Assembly (NCBI RefSeq): GCF_051020975.1
Contig: NW_027478170.1
Coordinates: forward strand, 124,001 to 188,000
Length of the DNA: 64,000 nt
Direction: 5' to 3'
DNA from: Osmia lignaria lignaria
Lineage: Eukaryota; Arthropoda; Insecta; Hymenoptera; Megachilidae
Shown: positions 1 through 11,346 of the stretch, piece after piece
Layout of the letters: each line of letters begins with the position of its first letter
Position numbering within the stretch: the first letter of the stretch is position 1
Notes under the pieces: model-generated
Database searches by the model: none
Seen by the model: only the letters and a program-made list of their open reading frames with translations
What the model was told of the DNA's origin: nothing
Program-made: the position numbers and the translations under genes

Positions 1-76
1 AAAAAGTAGGAAACTTAATTCTCTACAAAAAAGGTCTCTTAACATTTTGCCATAGCTCGCTTCGTTTCCGAGATAT
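1..76 (+). repeat. Partial satellite monomer at the left edge
   Basis: The window opens inside a monomer, in the A-rich tail (AAAAAGTAGGAAACTTAATT). It then runs through the conserved GCCATAGCTCGCTTCG segment to the first complete monomer. The array therefore continues beyond the left edge. Confidence 0.95.
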
Positions 77-218
77 TTGCAGATATATCTCAAGGGAAGG
101 GGCCTGACGGACATATTTCGAGATATTTCTTCTTCTTGTTGTTCTTCTTCTGCACAGCTAAGCTGGAAGCGGCATTTGCGGCTCGCACTAGTGCAGGGTT
201 ATCTCAAAGAAAGGGGCC
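43..218 (+). repeat. Diverged internal duplication within the monomer
   Basis: Segment 43-104 resembles segment 173-218. CATTTTGCCATAGCTCGC (43-60) matches CATTTGC plus a GCTCGC block (173-186, with A or G before it depending on subfamily). The 27 bases at 78-104 match those at 192-218 at 24 of 27 positions when common subfamily variants are compared (TGCAGATTTATCTC against TGCAGAGTTATCTC, both followed by a purine run ending GGGGCC). The spacer between the matched blocks is 10 bp shorter in the second copy. This suggests the 322-bp unit arose partly by duplication of a shorter ancestor. Confidence 0.6.
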
Positions 219-288
219 ACGGTGTTTCTGTATCTCTATTATGTTGGTGCGGCTTCGGATCATTTAAATATCTCGATATATCTCGAAA
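69..288. repeat. Inverted repeats inside the monomer (CGAGATAT / ATATCTCG boxes)
   Basis: In the reference monomer CGAGATATTT (69-78) is the exact reverse complement of AAATATCTCG (266-275). TTTCGAGATAT (116-126) is the exact reverse complement of ATATCTCGAAA (278-288). Each monomer thus carries two direct boxes facing two inverted boxes, with about 150-190 bp between the arms. The AGATATATCT at 81-90 is itself palindromic. These could be binding sites for a dimeric protein or arms of a cruciform. No such function is shown. The boxes are kept in nearly all monomers, although in many the first right-hand box reads ATATCTTG. Confidence 0.85.
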
Positions 289-398
289 ACTACGCTTCTG
301 ATTAAAAAATATCATAGAACATAAATGGTAGGAAACATAATTCTCTACAAAAAAGGTCTCTTAACATTTTGCCATAGCTCGCTTCGTTTCCGAGATAT
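77..398 (+). repeat. Reference satellite monomer (first complete copy)
   Basis: This 322-bp copy is used to describe the unit. In order it holds a TTGCAGATATATCTC start, a G-rich stretch with GGGGCC (101-104 region), a CGAGATAT box at 119-126, the TTC/TTG triplet tract at 127-150, a GGCATTTGCGGCTCGC segment near 171-186, and a second GGGGCC at 213-218. Two ATATCTCG boxes follow at 268-285, then the A-rich tail from about 304 to 354 and the CCATAGCTCGCTTCG segment leading to the next monomer. It shares private changes (AAGCGG, GTGCAGGG, GATTAAAAAA) with the next copy at 399-720, so these two come from one local duplication. Confidence 0.95.
127..150. repeat. Triplet tract (TTC)3(TTG)2(TTC)3, present in every monomer
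   Basis: A 24-base pyrimidine-rich triplet run, symmetric around two TTG units, sits in the same place in each monomer. It is the only part of the unit that changes length by whole triplets. Copies at 34529, 58986, 60593 and 62843 have lost one triplet, and the copy at 60271 has a TTG changed to TTC. This fits replication slippage in a microsatellite. Confidence 0.9.
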
Positions 399-3296
399 TT
401 GCAGATTTATCTCGAGGGAAGGGGCCTGACGGACATATTTCGAGATATTTCTTCTTCTTGTTGTTCTTCTTCTGCACAGCTAAGCTGGAAGCGGCATTTG
501 CGGCTCGCACTAGTGCAGGGTTATCTCAAAGAAAGGGGCCACGGTGTTTCTGTATCTCTATTATGTTGGTGCGGCTTCGGATCTTTTAAATATCTCGATA
601 TATCTCTAAAACTACGCTTCTGATTAAAAAATATCATAGAACATAAATTGTAGGAAACATAATTCTCTACAAAAAAGGTCTCTTAACATTTTGCCATAGC
701 TCGTTTCGTTTCCGAGATATTTGCAGATATATCTCAAGGGAAGGGGCCTGACGGACATATTTCGAGATATTTCCTCTTCTTGTTGTTCTTCTTCTGCACA
801 GCTAAACTGGAAGTGGCATTTCCAGCTCGCAATAGCGCAGAGTTATCTCAAAGAAAGGGGCCACGGTGTTTCTGTATCTCTATTATGTTGGTGCGTCTTC
901 GGAACTTTTAAATATCTCGATATATCTCGAAAACTACGCGTCTGATCAAAAAATATCATAGAACATAAATTGTAGGAAACATAATTCTCTACAAAAAACG
1001 TCTCTTAACATTTTGCCATAGCTCGCTTCGTTTCCGAGATATTTGCAGATTCAGCTCGAAGGAACTGGCCTGACGGACATATTTCGAGATATTTTTTCTT
1101 CTTGTTGTTCTTCCTCTGCACAGCTAAGCTGGAAGTGGCATCTGCAGCTCGCAATAGTGCAGAGTTATCTCAAAGAAAGGGGCCACGGTGTTTCTGTATC
1201 TCTATTATGTTGGGGCGGCTTCGGAACTTTTAAATATCTCGATATATCTCGAAAACTACGCGTCTGATCAAAAAATATCATAGAACATAAAAAGTAGGAA
1301 ACTTAATTCTCTACAAAAACGGTCTCTTAACATTTTGCCATGGCTCGCTTCGTTTCCGAGATATTTGCAGATATATCTCAAGGGAAGGGGCCTGACGGAC
1401 ATATTTCGAGATATTTCTTCTTCTTGTTGCTCTTCTTCTGCACAGCTAAGCTGGAAGTGGCATTTGCGGCTCGCACTAGTGCACAGTTATCTTCAAGAAA
1501 GGGGCCACGGTGTTTCTGTATCTCTATTATGTTGGTGCGTCTTCGGAACTTTTAAATATCTTGATATATCTCGAGAACTACGCTTCTGATCAAAAAATAT
1601 CATAGAACGTAAATTGTAGGAAACATTATTCTCTACAAAAAAGGTCTCTTAACATTTTGCCATAGCTCGCTTCGTTTCCGAGATATTTGCAGATTCATCT
1701 CAAGGGAAGGGGTCTGACGGACATATTTCGAGATATTTCTTCTTCTTGTTGTTCTTCTTCTGCACAGCTAAGCTCGAAGTGGCATTTGCAGCTCGCAATA
1801 GTGCAGAGTTATCTCAAAGAAAGAGGCCACGGTGTTTCTGTACCTCTATTATGTTGGTGCAGCTTCGGAACTTTTAAATATCTTGATATATCTCGAGAAC
1901 TACGCATCTGATCAAAAAATATCATCGAACATAAAAAGTAGGAAACTTAATTCTCTACAAAAAAGGTCTCTTAACATTTTGCCATAGCTCGCTTCGTTTC
2001 CGAGATATTTGCAGATTTATCTCAAGGGAAGGGTCCTGATGGACATATTTCGAGATATTTCTTCTTCTTGTTGTTCTTCTTCTGCACAGCTAAACTGGAA
2101 GTGGCATTTCCAGCTCGCAATCGTGCAGAGTTATCTCAAAGAAAGGGGCCACGGTGTTTCTGTATCTCTATTATGTTGGTGCGGCTTCGGAACTTTTAAA
2201 TATCTCGATATATCTCGAAAACTACGCTTCTGATCAAAAAATCTCATAGAACATAAATTGTAGGAAACATAATTCTCTACAAAAAACGTCTCTTAACATT
2301 TTGCCATAGCTCGCTTCGTTTCCGAGATATTTGCAGATTCAGCTCAAAGGAACGGGCCTGACGGACATATTTCGAGATACTTCTTCTTCTTGTTGTTCTT
2401 CTTCTGCACAGCTAAGCTGGAAGTGGCATTTGCGGCTCGCACTAGTGCAGAGTTATCTCAAAGAAAGGGGCCACGGTGTTTCTGTATCTTTATTATGTTG
2501 GTGCGGCTTCGGAACTTTTAAATATCTCGATATATCTCGAAAACTACGCTTCTGATCAAAAAATATCATAGAACATAAATTGTAGGAAACATAATTCTCT
2601 ACAAAAAAGGTCTCTTAACATTTTGCCATAGCTCACTTCGTTTCCGAGATATTTGCAGATTTATCTCAAGGGAAGGGTCCTGATGGACATATTTCGAGAT
2701 ATTTCTTCTTCTTGTTGTTCTTCTTCTGCACAGCTAAACTGGAAGTGGCATTTCCAGCTCGCAATCGTGCAGAGTTATCTCAAAGAAAGGGGCCACGGTG
2801 TTTCTGTATCTCTATTATGTTGGTGCGGCTTCGGAACTTTTAAATATCTTGATATATCTCGAGAACTACGCCTCTGATCGAAAAATATCATAGAACATAA
2901 AAAGTAGGAAACTTAATTCTCTACAAGAAAGGTCTCTAAACATTTTGCCATTGCTGGCTTCGTTTCCGAGATATTTGCAGATTTATCTCAAGGGAAGGGG
3001 CCTGACGGACGTATTTCGAGATATTTCTTCTTCTTGTTGTTCTTCTTCTGCACAGCTAAGCTGGAAGTGGCATTTGCGGCTCGCACTAGTGCAGAGTTAT
3101 CTCAAAGAAAGGGGCCACGGTGTTTCTGTATCCCTATTATGTTGGTGCGGCTTCGGAACTTTTAAATATCTCGATATATCTCGAAAACTACGCTTCTGAT
3201 CAAAAAATATCATAGAACTTAAATTGTAGGAAACATAATTCTCTATAAAAAACGTCTCTTAACATTTTGCCATAGCACGCTTCGTTTCCGAGATAT

Positions 3297-6200
3297 TTGC
3301 AGATTCAGCTCAAAGGAACTGGCCTGACGGACATATTTCGAGATATTTCTTCTTCTTGTTGTTCTTCTTCTGCACAGCTAAGCTGGAAGTGGCATTTGCG
3401 GCTCGCACTAGTGCAGAGTTATCTCAAAGAAAGGGGCCACGGTGTTTCTGTATCTCTATTATGTTGGTGCGGCTTCGGAACTTTTAAGTATCTCGATATA
3501 TCTCGAAAACTACGCTTCTGATCAAAAAATATCATAGAACATAAATTGTAGGAAACATAATTCTCTACAAAAAACGTTTCTTAACATTTTGCCATAGCTC
3601 GCTTCGTTTCCGAGATATTTGCAGATTCAGCTCAAAGGAACTGGCCTGACGGACATATTTCGAGATATTTCTTCTTCTTGTTGTTCTTCTTCTGCACAGC
3701 TAAGCTGGAAGTGGCATTTGCAGCTCGCAATAGTGCAGAGTTATCTCAAAGAAAGGGGCCACGGTTTTTCTGTATCTCTATTATGTTGGTGCGGCTTCGG
3801 AACTTTTAAATATCTTGATATATCTCGAGAACCACGCATCTGATCAAAAAATATCATAGAACATAAAAAGTAGGAAACTTAATTCTCTACAAAAGAGGTC
3901 TCTTAACATTTTGCCATAGCTCGCTTCGTTTCCGAGATATTTGCAGATTTATCTCACGGGAAGGGGCCTAACGGACATATTTCGAGATATTTCTTCTTCT
4001 TGTTGTTCTTCTTCTGCACAGCTAAACTGGAAGTGGCATTTCCAGCTCGCAATAGTGCAGAGTTATCTCAAAGAAAGGGGCCACAGTGTGTCTGTATCTC
4101 TATTATGTTGGTGCGGCTTCGGAACTTTTAAATATCTTGATATATCTCGAGAACTACGCATCTGATCGAAAAATATCATAGAACATAAAAAGTAGGAAAC
4201 TTAATTCTCTACAAAAGAGGTCTCTTAACATTTTGCCATAGCTCGCTTCGTTTCCGAGATATTTGCAGATTTATCTCAAGGGAAGGGGCCTGACGGACAT
4301 ATTTCGAGATATTTCTTCTTTTTGTTGTTCTTCTTCTGCACAGCTAAGCTGGAAGTGGCATTTACAGCTCGCAATCGTGCAGAGTTATCTCAAAGAAAGG
4401 GGCCACGGTGTTTCTGTATCTCTATTATGTTGGTGCGGCTTCGGAACTTTTAAATATCTCGATATATCTCGAAAACTACGCTTCTGATCAAAAAATCTCA
4501 TAGAACATAAATTGTAGGAAACATAATTCTCTACAAAAAACGTCTCTTAACATTTTGCCATAGCTCGCTTCGTTTCCGAGATATTTGCAGATTCAGCTCA
4601 AAGGAACGGGCCTGACGGACATATTTCGAGATACTTCTTCTTCTTGTTGTTCTTCTTCTGCACAGCTAAGCTGGAAGTGGCATTTGCGGCTCGCACTAGT
4701 GCAGAGTTATCTCAAAGAAAGGGGCCACGGTGTTTCTGTATCTTTATTATGTTGGTGCGGCTTCGGAATTTTTAAATATCTCGATATATCTCGAAAACTA
4801 CGCTTCTGATCAAAAAATATCATAGAACATAAATTGTAGGAAACATAATTCTCTACAAAAAAGGTCTCTTAACATTTTGCCATAGCTCACTTCGTTTCCG
4901 AGATATTTGCAGATATATCTCAAGGGAAGGGGCCTGACGGACATATTTCGAGATATTTCTTCTTCTTGTTGTTCTTCTTCTGCACAGCTAAGCTGGAAGT
5001 GGCATTTACAGCTCGCAATAGTGCAGAGTTATCTCAAAGAAAGGGGCCACGGTGTTTCTGTATCTCTATTATGTTGGTGCGGCTTCGGAACTTTTAAATA
5101 TCTTGATATATCTCGAGAACTACGCATCTGATCAAAAAATATCATAGAACATGAAAAGTAGGAAACTTAATTCTCTACAAAAAAGGTCTCTTAACATTTT
5201 GCCATAGCTCTCTTCATTTCCGAGATATTTGCAGATTTATCTCAAGGGAAGGGGCCTGACGGACATATTTCGAGATATTTCTTCTTCTTGTTGTTCTTCT
5301 TCTGCACAGCTAAACTGGAAGTGGCATTTCCAGCTCGCAATAGTGTAGAGTTATCTCAAAGAGAGGGGCCACGGTGTTTCTGTATCTCTATTATGTTGGT
5401 GCGGCTTCGGAACTTTTAAATATCTCGATATATCTCGAAAACTACGCTTCTGATCAAAAAATATCATAGAACGTAAATTGTAGGAAACATCATTCTCTAC
5501 AAAAAAGGTCTCTTAACATTTTGCCATAGCTCGCTTCGTTTCCGAGATATTTGCAGATTCATCTCAAGGGAAGGGGCCTGACGGACATATTTCGAGATAC
5601 TTCTTCTTCTTGTTGTTCTTCTTCTGCACAGCTGAGCTGGAAGTGGCATTTGCAGGTCGCAATAGTGCAGAGTTATCTCAAAGAAAGGGGCCACGGTGTT
5701 TCTGTATCTCTATTATGTTGGTGCGGCTTCGGAACTTTTAAATATCTTGATATATCTCGAGAACTACGCCTCTGATCGAAAAATATCAGAGAACATAAAA
5801 AGTAGGAAACTTAATTCTCTACAAGAAAGGTCTCTAAACATTTTGCCATAGCTGGCTTCGTTTCCGAGATATTTGCAGATTTATCTCAAGGGAAGGGGCC
5901 TGACGGACGTATTTCGAGATATTTCTTCTTCTTGTTGTTCTTCTTCTGCACAGCTAAGCTGGAAGTGGCATTTGCGGCTCGCACTAGTGCAGAGTTATCT
6001 CAAAGAAAGGGACCACAGTGTTTCTGTATCCCTATTATGTTGGTGCAGCTTCGGAACTTTTAAATATCTCGATATATCTCGAAAACTACGCTTCTGATCA
6101 AAAAATATCATAGAACATAAATTGTAGGAAACATAATTCTCTACAAAAAACGTCTCTTAACATTTTGCCATAGCTCGCTTCGTTTCCGAGATATTTGCAG

Positions 6201-6838
6201 ATTCAGCTCAAAGGAACTGGCCTGACGGACATATTTCGAGATATTTCTTCTTCTTGTTGTTCTTCTTCTGCACAGCTAAGCTGGAAGTGGCATTTGCAGC
6301 TCGCAATAGTGCAGAGTTATCTCAAAGAGAGGGGCCACGGTGTTTCTGTATCTCTATTATGTTGGTGCGGCTTCGGAACTTTTAAATATCTTGATATATC
6401 TCGAGAACTACGCATCTGATCAAAAAATATCATAGAACATAAAAAGTAGGAAACTTAATTCTCTACAAAAGAGGTCTCTTAACATTTTGCCATAGCTCGC
6501 TTCGTTTCCGAGATATTTGCAGATTTATCTCACGGGAAGGGGCCTAACGGACATATTTCGAGATATTTCTTCTTCTTGTTGTTCTTCTTCTGCACAGCTA
6601 AACTGGAAGTGGCATTTCCAGCTCGCAATAGTGCAGAGTTATCTCAAAGAAAGGGGCCACGGTGTTTCTGTATCCCTATTATGTTGGTGCGGCTTCGGAA
6701 CTTTTAAATATCTCGATATATCTCGAAAACTACGCTTCTGATCAAAAAATATCATAGAACATAAATTGTAGGAAACATAATTCTCTATAAAAAACGTCTC
6801 TTAACATTTTGCCATAGCACGCTTCATTTCCGAGATAT
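3297..6838 (+). repeat. Higher-order repeat, 11 monomers (3542 bp), copy 1
   Basis: Eleven successive monomers starting at 3297, 3619, 3941, 4263, 4585, 4907, 5229, 5551, 5873, 6195 and 6517 recur in order 3542 bp downstream. Shared markers include GATTCAGCTC starts at 3297 and 3619 (again at 6839 and 7161), CTCACGGGAAGG at 3941 (again at 7483), TTCTTTTTGTTG at 4263 (again at 7805), and GCAGGTCGC at 5551 (again at 9093). The monomer at 5229 carries GTGTAG near 5347 instead of GTGCAG. Confidence 0.8.
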
Positions 6839-9800
6839 TTGCAGATTCAGCTCAAAGGAACTGGCCTGACGGACATATTTCGAGATATTTCTTCTTCTTG
6901 TTGTTCTTCTTCTGCACAGCTAAGCTGGAAGTGGCATTTGCGGCTCGCACTAGTGCAGAGTTATCTCAAAGAAAGGGGCCACGGTGTTTCTGTATCTCTA
7001 TTATGTTGGTGCGGCTTCGGAACTTTTAAATATCTCGATATATCCCGAAAACTACGCTTCTGATCAAAAAATATCATAGAACATAAATTGTAGGAAACAT
7101 AATTCTCTACAAAAAACGTCTCTTAACATTTTGCCATAGCTCGCTTCGTTTCCGAGATATTTGCAGATTCAGCTCAAAGGAACTGGCCTGACGGACATAT
7201 TTCGAGATATTTCTTCTTCTTGTTGTTCTTCTTCTGCACAGCTAAGCTGGAAGTGGCATTTGCAGCTCGCAATAGTGCAGAGTTATCTCAAAGAAAGGGG
7301 CCACGGTGTTTCTGTATCTCTATTATGTTGGTGCGGCTTCGGAACTTTTAAATATCTTGATATATCTCGAGAACTACGCATCTGATCAAAAAATATCATA
7401 GAACATAAAAAGTAGGAAACTTAATTCTCTACAAAAGAGGTCTCTTAACATTTTGCCATAGCTCGCTTCGTTTCCGAGATATTTGCAGATTTATCTCACG
7501 GGAAGGGGCCTATCGGACATATTTCGAGATATTTCTTCTTCTTGTTGTTCTTCTTCTGCACAGCTAAACTGGAAGTGGCATTTCCAGCTCGCAATAGTGC
7601 AGAGTTATCTCAAAGAAAGGGGCCACGGTGTGTCTGTATCTCTATTATGTTGGTGCGGCTTCGGAACTTTTAAATATCTTGATATATCTCGAGAACTACG
7701 CATCTGATCGAAAAATATCATAGAACATAAAAAGTAGGAAACTTAATTCTCTACAAAAGAGGTCTCTTCACATTTTGCCATAGCTCGCTTCGTTTCCGAG
7801 ATATTTGCAGATTTATCTCAAGGGAAGGGGCCTGACGGACATATTTCGAGATATTTCTTCTTTTTGTTGTTCTTCTTCTGCACAGCTAAGCTGGAAGTGG
7901 CATTTACAGCTCGCAATAGTGCAGAGTTATCTCAAAGAAAGGGGCCACGGTGTTTCTGTATCTCTATTATGTTGGTGCGGCTTCGGAACTTTTAAATATC
8001 TTGATATATCTCGAGAACTACGCATCTGATCAAAAAATATCATAGAACATAAAAAGTAGGAAACTTAATTCTCTACAAAAAAGGTCTCTTAACATTTTGC
8101 CATAGCTCGCTTGGTTTCCGAGATATTTGCAGATTTATCTCAAGGGAAGGGGCCTGACGGACATATTTCGAGATATTTCTTCTTCTTGTTGTTCTTCTTC
8201 TGCACAGCTAAGCTGGAAGTGGCATTTGCGGCTCGCACTAGTGCAGAGTTATCTCAAAGAAAGGGGCCACGGTGTTTCTGTATCTCTATTATGTTGGTGC
8301 GGCTTTGGAACTTTTAAATATCTCGATGTATCTCGAAAACTACGCTTCTGATCAAAAAATATCATAGAACATAAATTGTAGGAAACATAATTCTCTACAA
8401 AAAAGGTCTCTTAACATTTTGCCATAGCTCGCTTCGTTTCCGAGATATTTGCAGATATATCTCGAGGGAAGGGGCCTGACGGACATATTTCGAGATATTT
8501 CTTCTTCTTGTTGTTCTTCTTCTGCACAGCTAAGCTGGAAGTGGCATTTACAGCTCGCAATAGTGCAGAGTTATCTCAAAGAAAGGGGCCACGGTGTTTC
8601 TGTATCTCTACTATGTTGGTGCGGCTTCGGAACTTTTAAATATCTTGATATATCTCGAGAACCACGCATCTGATGAAAAAATATCATAGAACATAAAAAG
8701 TAGGAAACTTAATTCTCTACAAAAGAGGTCTCTTAACATTTTGCCATAGCTCGCTTCGTTTCCGAGATATTTGCAGATTTATCTCACGGGAAGGGGCCTA
8801 ACGGACATATTTCGAGATATTTCTTCTTCTTGTTGTTCTTCTTCTGCACAGCTAAACTGGAAGTGGCATTTCCAGCTCGCAATAGTGCAGAGTTATCTCA
8901 AAGAAAGGGGCCACGGTGTTTCTGTATCTCTATTATGTTGGTGCGGCTTCGGAACTTTTAAATATCTCGATATATCTCGAAAACTACGCTTCTGATCAAA
9001 AAATCTCATAGAACATAAATTGTAGGAAACATAATTCTCTACAAAAAACGTCTCTTAACATTTTGCCATAGCTCGCTTCGTTTCCGAGATATTTGCAGAT
9101 TCAGCTCAAAGGAACGGGCCTGACGGACATATTTCGAGATATTTCTTCTTCTTGTTGTTCTTCTTCTGCACAGCTGAGCTGGAAGTGGCATTTGCAGGTC
9201 GCAATAGTGCAGAGTTATCTCAAAGAAAGGGGCCACGGTGTTTCTGTATCTCTATTATGTTGGTGCGGCTTCGGAACTTTTAAATATATCGATATATCTC
9301 GAAAACTACGCTTCTGATCAAAAAATATCATAGAACGTGAATTGTAGGAAACATTATTCTCTACAAAAAAGGTCTCTTAACATTTTGCCATAGCTCGCTT
9401 CGTTTCCGAGATATTTGCAGATTTATCTCAAGGGAAGGGTCCTGATGGACATATTTCGAGATATTTCTTCTTCTTGTTGTTCTTCTTCTGCACAGCTAAA
9501 CTGGAAGTGGCATTTCCAGCTCGCAATCGTGCAGAGTTATCTCAAAGAAAGGGGCCACGGTGTTTCTGTATCTCTATTATGTTGGTGCGGCTTCCGAACT
9601 TTTAAATATCTTGATATATCTCGAGAACTACGCCTCTGATCGAAAAATATCATAGAACATAAAAAGTAGGAAACTTAATTCTCTACAAGAAAGGTCTCTA
9701 AACATTTTGCCATAGCTGGCTTCGTTTCCGAGATATTTGCAGATTTATCTCAAGGGAAGGGGCCTGACGGACGTATTTCGAGATATTTCTTCTTCTTGTT

Positions 9801-10380
9801 GTTCTTCTTCTGCACAGCTAAGCTGGAAGTGGCATTTGCGGCTCGCACTAGTGCAGAGTTATCTCAAAGAAAGGGGCCACAGTGTTTCTGTATCCCTATT
9901 ATGTTGGTGCAGCTTCGGAACTTTTAAATATCTCGATATATCTCGAAAACTACGCTTCTGATCAAAAAATATCATAGAACATAAATTGTAGGAAACATAT
10001 TTCTCTACAAAAAACGTCTCTTAACATTTTGCCATAGCTCGCTTCGTTTCCGAGATATTTGCAGATTCAGCTCAAAGGAACTGGCCTGACGGACATATTT
10101 CGAGATATTTCTTCTTCTTGTTGTTCTTCTTCTGCACAGCTAAGCTGGAAGTGGCATTTGCAGCTCGCAATAGTGCAGAGTTATCTCAAAGAAAGGGGCC
10201 ACGGTGTTTCTGTATCTCTATTATGTTGGTGCGGCTTCGGAACTTTTAAATATCTTGATATATCTCGAGAACTACGCATCTGATCAAAAAATATCATAGA
10301 ACATAAAAAGTAGGAAACTTAATTCCCTACAAAAAAGGTCTCTTAACATTTTGCCATAGCTCGCTTCGTTTCCGAGATAT
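6839..10380 (+). repeat. Higher-order repeat, 11 monomers (3542 bp), copy 2
   Basis: Parallel to 3297-6838 up to the monomer at 9093. After that, one extra monomer at 9415 (GGGTCCTGATGG type) shifts the match: 5873 then pairs with 9737 and 6195 with 10059. The pair 9415/9737 also matches 2653/2975, exactly 21 monomers upstream. The unit was thus rearranged by gain or loss of single whole monomers. Confidence 0.75.
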
Positions 10381-11024
10381 TTGCAGATTTATCTCAAGGG
10401 AAGGGGCCTGACGGACATATTTCGAGATATTTCTTCTTCTTGTTGTTCTTCTTCTGCACAGCTAAGCTGGAAGTGGCATTTGCGGCTCGCACTAGTGCAG
10501 AGTTATCTCAAAGAAAGGGGCCACGGTGTTTCTGTATCTCTATTATGTTGGTGCGGCTTCGGAACTTTTAAATATCTTGATATATCTCGAGAACTACGCA
10601 TCTGATCAAAAAATATCATAGAACATAAAAAGTAGGAAACTTAATTCCCTACAAAAAAGGTCTCTTAACATTTTGCCATAGCTCGCTTCGTTTCCGAGAT
10701 ATTTGCAGATTTATCTCAAGGGAAGGGGCCTGACGGACATATTTCGAGATATTTCTTCTTCTTGTTGTTCTTCTTCTGCACAGCTAAGCTGGAAGTGGCA
10801 TTTGCGGCTCGCACTAGTGCAGAGTTATCTCAAAGAAAGGGGCCACGGTGTTTCTGTATCTCTATTATGTTGGTGCGGCTTCGGAACTTTTAAATATCTT
10901 GATATATCTCGAGGACTACGCATCTGATCAGAAAATATCATAGAACATAAAAAGTAGGAAACTTAATTCTCTACAAAAAAGGTCTCTTAACATTTTGCCA
11001 TAGCTCGCTTCGTTTCCGAGATAT
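10381..11024 (+). repeat. Adjacent duplicated monomer pair
   Basis: The monomers at 10381 and 10703 are almost identical. Both are preceded by the same private AATTCCCTAC variant, where nearly all others read AATTCTCTAC. This looks like a recent single-monomer tandem duplication. Confidence 0.8.
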
Positions 11025-11346
11025 TTGCAGATATATCTCAAGGGAAGGGGCCTGACGGACATATTTCGAGATATTTCTTCTTCTTGTTGTTCTTCTTCTG
11101 CACAGCAAAACTGGAAGTGGCATTTCCAGCTCGCAATAGTGCAGAGTTATCTCAAAGAAAGGGGCCACGGTGTTTCTGTATCTCTATTATGTTGGTGCGG
11201 CTTCGGAACTTTTAAATATCTTGATATATCTCGAGAACTACGCATCTGGTCAAAAAATATCATAGAACATGAAAAGTAGGAAACTTAATTCTCTACAAAA
11301 AAGGTCTCTTAACATTTTGCCATAGCTCGCTTCGTTTCCGAGATAT
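11025..11346 (+). repeat. First monomer of the CAGCAAAACTGG subfamily
   Basis: This is the first copy with CAGCAAAACTGG in place of CAGCTAAGCTGG, linked to GGCATTTCCAGC. About thirty monomers share it: 11025, 11669, 11991, 12635, 15212, 15534, 16822, 21329, 23582, 23904, 24548, 24870, 27446, 27768, 28412, 28734, 32597, 35170, 36457, 36779, 39675, 39997, 40641, 40963, 46111, 46433, 46755, 47077, 51904 and 52226. It is absent left of 11 kb and right of 52.5 kb. It often occurs as adjacent pairs. Confidence 0.9.

Noticed and set aside
113..129. CENP-B box
   Set aside because: TTTCGAGATATTTCTT has TTCG and the following A at the right spacing, but lacks the CGGG core needed for the 17-bp box. 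No better match was seen on either strand.
54..268. RNA polymerase III promoter (A and B boxes), suggesting a tRNA- or 5S-derived repeat
   Set aside because: GGCTTCGGAAC resembles a B box only loosely, no A box lies at a fitting distance, and no tRNA or 5S fold is apparent.
77..301. A 74-codon plus-strand open frame repeated in almost every monomer, suggesting a tandem gene family
   Set aside because: The frame opens at TTG (GTG in some copies), with a TAG just upstream and no ATG. The unit is not a multiple of three. Frames are broken in the fourteen G-deleted copies, at 5229 (GTGTAG), at 14098 and elsewhere. Most variants change the residue, with no sign of coding constraint. It recurs only because the DNA recurs.
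5497..5694. Minus-strand 65-codon frame recurring in CAGCAAAACTGG and similar monomers
   Set aside because: It begins with a GTG in the reverse complement of the GGGGCCACGG segment, has no ATG start and no plausible domain, and lies opposite the other recurrent frame.
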